50,419 bases of DNA, from positions 1-50,419 of the forward strand of contig NZ_JTHF01000152.1 of NCBI RefSeq assembly GCF_001043895.1, read 5' to 3'. Under the pieces are notes generated by a model. It saw nothing but the letters and a program-made list of their open reading frames with translations. It was not told the DNA's origin and did not search any database. This stretch comes from Methylobacterium indicum. Lineage in GTDB: Bacteria > Pseudomonadota > Alphaproteobacteria > Rhizobiales > Beijerinckiaceae. Shown here piece by piece: positions 45,427 through 50,419 of the stretch; positions within the stretch are counted from its first letter, which is position 1; each line of letters starts with the position of its first letter. The position numbers and the translations under genes are program-made.

Positions 45427-46361
45427 GTCTCGGAATCCGGGTCGGAGAGGGGGGCGGGCTCGGTCATCGCGGCGGCCGGCGGCCAGGCCGCGTAGTCGCC
45501 CTCGAGCCAGGGCAGGACCGATTCGGTGAGCCGCGTCGCCGTGGCGACGAGCCCGCCCGCGGCGTGCGCCACCGCGCTCGACAGCGCCTCGACCAGGGCG
45601 GCGAGGCTGGCTTCCGAGGCCGCGAAGTAGCGGCTGTCGGTGCGCACGCAGAGCGTGATCGTGGCGCGCGCGGCGACCGGCGAGTGCGGGCCGTCGGTGA
45701 GGGCCAGGACCGCCGCGCCGCCGTCCCGCGCCTGGCCGGCGAGCCGGACCGTGTCGGCGAAGTAGCGCGGCGTGGCGAGCACGATGACGAGGTCGTCGGC
45801 GCTCAGCCGCCGCAGGACGCGGGCGGCAAAGGCCGGTCCCTCGACGGTGGCGAGCAGGTGGACGTCCTGGCGCGTGAGGTCGAGGTTGCGGGCGAGCAAC
45901 CCCGCCGGCCAGGCCGAGCTGCCGAAGCCGAGGACGTAGACCCGCCGCGCCCCCCGGATCGCCGCCACCGCCCGCTCGCAGGCCCCGGTATCGAGCCCGG
46001 CCCGCGTCGCCTCCAGGTTGCGCCCGATCGCCGCGAAGGTCGCCTCGAAGACGCTGGCCGGATCGGCCGGCTGCTCGAGGTCGCCGCGCAGCTTCTCCAC
46101 CGGCGCCAGCGCGCCCTCGAAGCCCAGCACCAGGGCGGCGCGGAACTGCGCGTAGCCCTCGTAGTCCAGCGCCCGGGCGAAGCGGTTGGCGGTCGCCACC
46201 GAGACGCCCACGAGGTCCGCCAGCTCGGCGACCGGCAGGGTCGCGGCCTTGAGCGGGTGGTCGAGCACGTAGCGCGCCACCTCGCGGTGCGACTGGCTCA
46301 GGCCCGGGAAGCTGCGGGCGATCCGCTGGGCGACGGAGGCGCCGTCGGCCGGCGCGCTCAC
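45423..46361 (-). CDS. RpiR/MurR family transcriptional regulator (HTH + SIS domains)
   Basis: 312-residue regulator. An N-terminal helix-turn-helix (VAELADLVGVSVATANRFAR, about 43-62) is followed by a SIS sugar-phosphate-binding domain (YVLGFGSSAWPAGLLARNLD; later VLALTDGPHSPVA). GTG at 46361 has a strong AGGAGG 6 nt upstream. It heads the iaaA-gsi-dmpA-dppA operon, so it probably controls it. SIS domains of this family sense phosphorylated sugars such as MurNAc-6-P; the ligand here is unknown. Confidence 0.87.
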   Translation of the reverse strand: MSAPADGASVAQRIARSFPGLSQSHREVARYVLDHPLKAATLPVAELADLVGVSVATANRFARALDYEGYAQFRAALVLGFEGALAPVEKLRGDLEQPADPASVFEATFAAIGRNLEATRAGLDTGACERAVAAIRGARRVYVLGFGSSAWPAGLLARNLDLTRQDVHLLATVEGPAFAARVLRRLSADDLVIVLATPRYFADTVRLAGQARDGGAAVLALTDGPHSPVAARATITLCVRTDSRYFAASEASLAALVEALSSAVAHAAGGLVATATRLTESVLPWLEGDYAAWPPAAAMTEPAPLSDPDSET

Positions 46362-46406
46362 GCCGTCCTCCTCGCGCGTCGGCCGGCGCTGCCGCTCAGG
46401 TGATCG

Positions 46407-46441
46407 AAAAATCTCATGGGCGAGATAGTGGCGATATTTTT
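46407..46441. promoter_or_regulatory. AT-rich dyad upstream of rpiR, possible operator/promoter
   Basis: AAAAAT (46407-46412) and ATTTTT (46436-46441) form an inverted repeat in an otherwise very GC-rich region, 46-80 bp before the rpiR start. This could be an autoregulatory operator or an AT-rich promoter element. Evidence is only composition and symmetry. Confidence 0.3.
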
Positions 46442-46602
46442 ATGCCGAGCGCAAGCCCGTCGATGGCGGGATTGCGGGCATGTCCTGCCCGATGCCCGGG
46501 CACGGCGACGGCGTCTCGCGCATGGCGCTTCTGTCGGGATGCCGGTCGCCGCGCTCGTCAGAGTTGCGCCGATCCGCACGGCGAGCGGCCCTTCGCGTCG
46601 CC

Positions 46603-46653
46603 AAAAAAAAAGCTCCCGGCGGAGCTGCACGAGGCAACTCCGCCGGGAGCTTT
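46603..46653 (-). terminator. Rho-independent terminator of the GNAT gene
   Basis: A perfect 16-bp stem (46609-46624 with 46638-46653) with a 13-nt loop; on the minus strand it runs directly into a T-tract (complement of A46603-46611). It lies about 50 bp after the acetyltransferase stop and is the clearest canonical terminator in the window. Confidence 0.9.
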
Positions 46654-46705
46654 CCTTCATCGCTCTCCTCGCCGGACCGGTGTTCACCGCTCCGGCGAAC
46701 GCGTC

Positions 46706-47542
46706 TCAGCCCAGGGCCTGGCTCGCGAGGCCGAAGACCTGCGCGGGGCCGCTGCGTCCATCCTCGCCCCGGGTCATCTCGACGCTGCGATCGACGTTGG
46801 GGAGGCCCGACGCCGCGAGGAACTCGGCGAACGGGCCGTCGTCGCGGCGGGTGTCGACGCGCAGGAACGCGCCGTCGTGCTCCCGCACATGGGCCGAGGC
46901 GAGGGCGATCGCGTCGCCGTCCGACTGGGCGACGATCGGACCGACGACGTGACCGCGACCGAAGGGCCGGCATACCGCGTAGCCGGCGATCCGGCCGTCG
47001 CGCTCCAGGACGACGGTCCGGCCCTGCACCCGCAGGGCGTCCAGGAGCCCGCTCCGGTCCCCGCCGGTCGCGGCGGCGTCGAGCTGGCCGATCGCGGCCC
47101 AGTCCGCGTCGGCGGCCGGGCGGACCGCCTCGTCGTCGACCGTCGCGCCCGCGCTCGCCGGGCCCTGGTGCTGCGTGATCGACCCCGTGACGACGAAGCC
47201 GAGCTTCTCGTAGAGCGGCCGTCCCGCCGCGGTCGCCGTCAGCCGGATCGCGCGCGCACCGGCCCGCTCGATCAGGTCGTTCATCAGCCGCTTGCCGGTC
47301 CCGCGCCCCTGCAGGGCGGGATCGACGATCACCATGCCGATCGTCGCCAGCCGCTCGCCGTAATGCCACGACATGGCGCAGCCGGTGATCGCGCCGTCCT
47401 CGGTCGCCACCCGGCCCTGGCCGACGGCGTGAAACAGCTGCCAGTCCTCGAGACGGTGCGGCCAGCGCACCGCCTGGGACAGGGCGTGACCGCGCGCCAA
47501 ATCCTGCTCGGTCATCGAGCGCATCTCAGTCGTAGCCGTCAT
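46706..47542 (-). CDS. GNAT family N-acetyltransferase, double domain
   Basis: 278-residue protein. The N-terminal GNAT domain has the acetyl-CoA loop [10 protein letters not shown] (about residue 72-81) after the strand [11 protein letters not shown]; the C-terminal half resembles a second, degenerate GNAT domain ([13 protein letters not shown]). Start at 47542 was preferred; ATG at 47524 is an alternative. It is monocistronic, between a strong terminator and repeat elements. Acyl acceptor unknown. Confidence 0.78.
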   Translation of the reverse strand: MTATTEMRSMTEQDLARGHALSQAVRWPHRLEDWQLFHAVGQGRVATEDGAITGCAMSWHYGERLATIGMVIVDPALQGRGTGKRLMNDLIERAGARAIRLTATAAGRPLYEKLGFVVTGSITQHQGPASAGATVDDEAVRPAADADWAAIGQLDAAATGGDRSGLLDALRVQGRTVVLERDGRIAGYAVCRPFGRGHVVGPIVAQSDGDAIALASAHVREHDGAFLRVDTRRDDGPFAEFLAASGLPNVDRSVEMTRGEDGRSGPAQVFGLASQALG

Positions 47543-47643
47543 GTCGAGCCGAAACTCCTCGGGGGCGGTCGTCGCGCAAGCACGGTCGCCCGGGTCGAAC
47601 GAAAGGCGGTGAGCGACCCTGGCGCGGGGCGCGACCGGTGCTG

Positions 47644-47744
47644 GAGCATTTTCCGACGAAGTGGGCACCGGTCCGTCGATAGAAAATGCATCAGAATCAA
47701 TGATCGAGAGCATCCTCCGATCGCAACGCGATCGGGTGCTGCTC
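47644..47744. repeat. Dispersed palindromic repeat, copy 2
   Basis: GCATTTTC (47646-47653) pairs with GAAAATGC (47682-47689), and a second hairpin spans 47708-47744 around CCGATCGC-AAC-GCGATCGG. The core matches the copy at 32550 base by base over most of its first 45 bases. With the adjacent copy at 47801 it fills most of the 304-bp gap at 47543-47846, in which no gene is visible. Confidence 0.65.
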
Positions 47745-47800
47745 TGAGCAGACTTGCGTTGGCAGGCCAACGCTTCGCCCGCTTAGGTTCTTGTTTTATC

Positions 47801-47850
47801 GCAGATTTTTTCCGCCGAACCGGTGTCCACTGCGGCAAAATCTGCTCTAG
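47801..47850. repeat. Dispersed palindromic repeat, copy 3 (inverted)
   Basis: GCAGATTTT (47801-47809) pairs with AAAATCTGC (47837-47845). Its core, CGAACCGGTGTCCACTGCGG, is the same family as copies 1 and 2, in the opposite orientation. Its TCTAG end supplies the TAG stop of the oxidoreductase gene ending at 47847, just as copy 1 does for the other flavoenzyme gene. Confidence 0.6.
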
Positions 47851-49175
47851 AAGTCCGCGACCTTGCCCCAGGCCGAGGCGTGGAAGCGGTCGGGATGGTA
47901 GGGCCGCGGATCGACGATCGGCTCGGCGCCCGTGACGATGTCGGCGATGAGATGGCCGGCACCCGGGCCGATGCCGAAGCCGTGGCCGGAAAATCCCGCC
48001 GCCAGGACGAGGCCGGGCACGCCCGTCACCTCGCCGATCCCCGGCACGCCGTCGGGCGTCGAATCGACGTAGCCGGCCCAGGAGGCGGTGACCGCGGTGT
48101 CGCGGAGCGCCGGCAGCAGCTCGAGCGCGCGCCGGCGGGTCTCGGCGATGAGCCGCGCGTCGGGCTTCGGGTCGAGGATGCGCACCCGCTCCATCGGCGT
48201 CGGCTTGTCGAGGGCCCAGCGCTTCGCGGTCTCGTGGCCGCTGCGCCAGGCCTCGGTGCCGCCCGGCAACAGGACGCGCCAGCGCTTGGCGAACATCGGC
48301 ACGAATTCGCGGGCGAACAGGATCTGCTGGGGCGTGGGATCGACGCGGGCGCGCCCGCTGATCGCCAGGTTGTAGCCGCCGCTCTCGCCGCGGCGGGTGA
48401 GCGAGACGCCCGCGGTGTAGAGCGCGTCCGGCAGGCCGGCGACGTTGGGGCCGACCGCCATGATCGACTGGCGCACCGCGGCTTGCGGGAAGCGGATGCC
48501 GAGCTGGCGGCAGAACGACGAGGCCCAGGCGCCGCCGGCCATCACCACGGTCTTTGTACGGATCGTGCCCTTCTCGGTCACGACGCCGCTGACGCGGCCG
48601 CCCTCGAGTTCGAGGCCGCGCGCGGCGCAGAACTGGTGCACGGTCCCGCCCGCCTTCATCACGCCGCGTGCGGCGACCGGCACGGCGCGGGAGGTGTCGG
48701 CGATGCCGTCCGTGGGCGAGAACACCCCGCCCTTCCACTCCCGTCCGGTGGCCCGGCCGTGCTCGCGCGCCTCGGCGGCCCCGAGCACGTGGGTGACGAC
48801 GCCCTCGCCGGCGGCGAAGTCGCGCCACTTGGCCCAGCGGGCGATCTCGGCCTCGTCGTTGCTGAGGTAGAGCAGGCCGCAGCGCCGGAAGCCCGGATCC
48901 TCGCCGATCTCGGCCTTGAGCCGATCCCACAACGCGATGGCCTTCGTCGCCATCGGCAGTTCGCGGGCGTCGCGGTTCTGCTGCCGGCACCAGCCCCAGT
49001 TGCGGCTCGACTGCTCGGCGCCGATGCGGCCCTTCTCGACGAGCGCGACGCTGACGCCCCGGCGCGCGAGGTAATAGGCCGTGAAGGTGCCCACGACCCC
49101 GCCGCCGATCACCACGACATCGGCGGCCGCCGGCAGGTCCGGGGTCGTGTCGATATGGAGGAGTGGCGCTGGCAT
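47847..49175 (-). CDS. DAO-family FAD-dependent oxidoreductase (D-amino-acid dehydrogenase/sarcosine-oxidase-like)
   Basis: 442-residue flavoprotein with the N-terminal loop [19 protein letters not shown] (about 21-39), followed by [20 protein letters not shown], a motif specific to one DAO subgroup, and the C-terminal [19 protein letters not shown]. It would oxidise an amino acid or N-methylated amino acid. It lies 144 bp after the aldehyde dehydrogenase gene on the same strand; the 144 bp show nothing notable. The substrate is unknown. Confidence 0.85.
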   Translation of the reverse strand: MPAPLLHIDTTPDLPAAADVVVIGGGVVGTFTAYYLARRGVSVALVEKGRIGAEQSSRNWGWCRQQNRDARELPMATKAIALWDRLKAEIGEDPGFRRCGLLYLSNDEAEIARWAKWRDFAAGEGVVTHVLGAAEAREHGRATGREWKGGVFSPTDGIADTSRAVPVAARGVMKAGGTVHQFCAARGLELEGGRVSGVVTEKGTIRTKTVVMAGGAWASSFCRQLGIRFPQAAVRQSIMAVGPNVAGLPDALYTAGVSLTRRGESGGYNLAISGRARVDPTPQQILFAREFVPMFAKRWRVLLPGGTEAWRSGHETAKRWALDKPTPMERVRILDPKPDARLIAETRRRALELLPALRDTAVTASWAGYVDSTPDGVPGIGEVTGVPGLVLAAGFSGHGFGIGPGAGHLIADIVTGAEPIVDPRPYHPDRFHASAWGKVADF

Positions 49176-49319
49176 CCGTGGGCTCCCTGTGACCGGGACA
49201 GCCTAGCGGGGACCGCCGCGCCGAGTGTGCCGGAGTGGCCGGACGCAGCGGCATTTTCTGCCGTCCGCCCCCGGCCGGCCGCCGGGATCGCCCGGCGGGG
49301 TCGAGGCGTCGGCCCTGCC

Positions 49320-50419
49320 TCAGCTGTAGTAGCCGAGGATCGACTTGGTCTCGAGATACTCCTCCAGGCCCTCCCGGCCGTATTCCCGGCCGTTGCCCGA
49401 GCGCTTGTAGCCGCCGAACGGCGCCTCCGGGTCCCAGGCCGGGGAGTTGAGATGGACCTGGCCGGCGCGGATCCGCCCGGCCACCGCCCGCACCTGCTCC
49501 ATGTCGGTGCCCTGGACGTGGGCGCCCAGCCCGTAGATCGAGTCGTTGGCGATCTCCACCGCCTCCTCGACGCCGTCGTAGGGCAGGATCGCCAGGACCG
49601 GCCCGAAGATCTCCTCCTGGGCGATCACCATGTCGCGGCGCACCTCGGAAAAGACGGTCGGCCGGGCGAAGAGGCCGCCCGTGAGGCCGTCGGGCCGCCC
49701 GGTTCCGCCGGTGACGAGCTTGGCGCCCTCCTCGATGCCGATCGCGATCATCCGCTGGATGCGGTCGTACTGCGCCCGGTTGGCGATCGCGCCGTGGGTC
49801 GTCTCCTCGTTGCGCGGATCGCCGACCACGAAGCCCGCGGCCGTCGTCCGCGCCAGGGCCTCGACCTCGGCGAGACGGGCGCGGGGCACCAGCATCCGGG
49901 TGGGCGCGCTGCAGGATTGCCCGAGGTTGCGCATCGCGGCGGCGACGCCGAGCGGGACGCAGCGGGCGAGGTCGGCATCCGGCAGCACGACGTTGGGCGA
50001 CTTGCCGCCGAGCTCCTGGGCCACGCGCTTGACGGTCGGCGCCGCGGCCTGCGCCACCAGCACGCCGGCCCGGGTCGATCCGGTGATCGAGATCATGTCG
50101 ACCTCCGGATGCGTGGACAAGCCCTCGCCGACCACCGGCCCGGTGCCGTTGACGAGGTTGAACACGCCCGCCGGGCAGCCGGCCTCGTCCATCACCTCGG
50201 CGAACAGGAGCGCGCTCAGGGGCGAGAGCTCGCTCGGCTTGAGGATGACGGTGCAGCCCGCCGCCAGGGCCGGGGCGACCTTGGCGGTGATCTGGTAGAG
50301 CGGCCAGTTCCACGGCGTGATGAGGCCGCACACGCCGATCGCCTCGCGGGCGATGGCGGTGGTGCCGCGCCGCGACAGGAACGGGAAGGTCGCCAGCAGG
50401 TCGCGCGCGACCCGGATAT
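49320..50419 (-). CDS. Aldehyde dehydrogenase family protein, N-terminus cut by window edge
   Basis: C-terminal ~366 residues of an NAD(P)-dependent aldehyde dehydrogenase. After the visible start of the fragment ([14 protein letters not shown]) come [24 protein letters not shown] (general base Glu), [12 protein letters not shown] (catalytic Cys, codon at 49911-49913) and the C-terminal [15 protein letters not shown]. The true start lies beyond 50419. The frame is intact throughout. Coupling with the DAO-family enzyme suggests oxidation of an amine-derived aldehyde. Confidence 0.9.
   Translation of the reverse strand, partial: IRVARDLLATFPFLSRRGTTAIAREAIGVCGLITPWNWPLYQITAKVAPALAAGCTVILKPSELSPLSALLFAEVMDEAGCPAGVFNLVNGTGPVVGEGLSTHPEVDMISITGSTRAGVLVAQAAAPTVKRVAQELGGKSPNVVLPDADLARCVPLGVAAAMRNLGQSCSAPTRMLVPRARLAEVEALARTTAAGFVVGDPRNEETTHGAIANRAQYDRIQRMIAIGIEEGAKLVTGGTGRPDGLTGGLFARPTVFSEVRRDMVIAQEEIFGPVLAILPYDGVEEAVEIANDSIYGLGAHVQGTDMEQVRAVAGRIRAGQVHLNSPAWDPEAPFGGYKRSGNGREYGREGLEEYLETKSILGYYS

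Larger units (their letters stand above)
46362..46705. other. 344-bp intergenic region
   Basis: No gene is visible. The left part holds the leader of the RpiR operon with an AT-rich dyad (46407-46441); the right part holds the terminator of the GNAT gene (46603-46653). A short leftward ATG-initiated frame overlapping rpiR (start near 46417) is not convincing as a gene. Confidence 0.5.

Noticed and set aside
46362..46440. A small gene encoded just upstream of rpiR on the minus strand
   Set aside because: The short frame has no family, runs into rpiR, and its sequence is better explained as leader DNA.

Overview
The window reads as a chromosomal segment of a high-GC alphaproteobacterium of the Hyphomicrobiales, most likely Methylobacterium or a close relative. 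That rests on the very high GC, the dense ABC-transporter operons with overlapping start and stop codons, and dispersed palindromic intergenic repeats of the kind common in this group. It is an inference; no marker gene settles the genus. No rRNA, tRNA, CRISPR, phage or insertion-sequence gene is visible.

Region 1 (1-10,290) is a sugar-polymer or oligosaccharide cluster. It holds three GT2-type and three GT4-type glycosyltransferases, a MurG/MGT-like glycosyltransferase, a SAM methyltransferase and, in the centre, a 690-residue fusion of a sucrose-phosphate-synthase-like glycosyltransferase with a HAD phosphatase whose catalytic motifs are intact. Two genes run leftward and seven rightward. 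A strong hairpin and a composite palindromic repeat close it.

Region 2 (10,301-14,301, leftward) is a small operon with a DeoR regulator, an M20 carbamoyl-amino-acid/allantoate-type amidohydrolase and two distantly related choline-kinase-like phosphotransferases. I do not recognise this combination as a described pathway.

Region 3 (14,395-26,915) gathers poor nitrogen sources: an amide/urea-type branched-chain ABC transporter with an amidase, then a complete cyanate operon (cynA-cynB-cynD-cynS) with a divergent sigma-54 activator (cynF). The cynA upstream region carries a near-perfect -24/-12 promoter and three ACGA-N4-TCGT boxes at the distance expected for enhancer sites.

A small Tat-exported, 13-cysteine copper-storage-like protein follows at 27,050.

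Region 4 (27,714-36,891, leftward) is a LysR regulator plus a polyamine-type ABC transporter interleaved with a HAD type II hydrolase, a DAO-family flavoenzyme and a GMC oxidoreductase, probably one uptake-and-oxidation pathway for an amine. A T-N11-A dyad overlaps the lysR stop codon upstream of the operon.

Region 5 (36,997-46,361, leftward) is rpiR-iaaA-gsiABCD-dmpA-dppA: a peptide importer with isoaspartyl, beta/L-aminopeptidase and D-aminopeptidase activities under a SIS-domain regulator, suited to salvage of unusual peptides. The right end carries a double GNAT acetyltransferase with a strong terminator, a second DAO-family flavoenzyme and the C-terminal part of an aldehyde dehydrogenase cut by the window edge.
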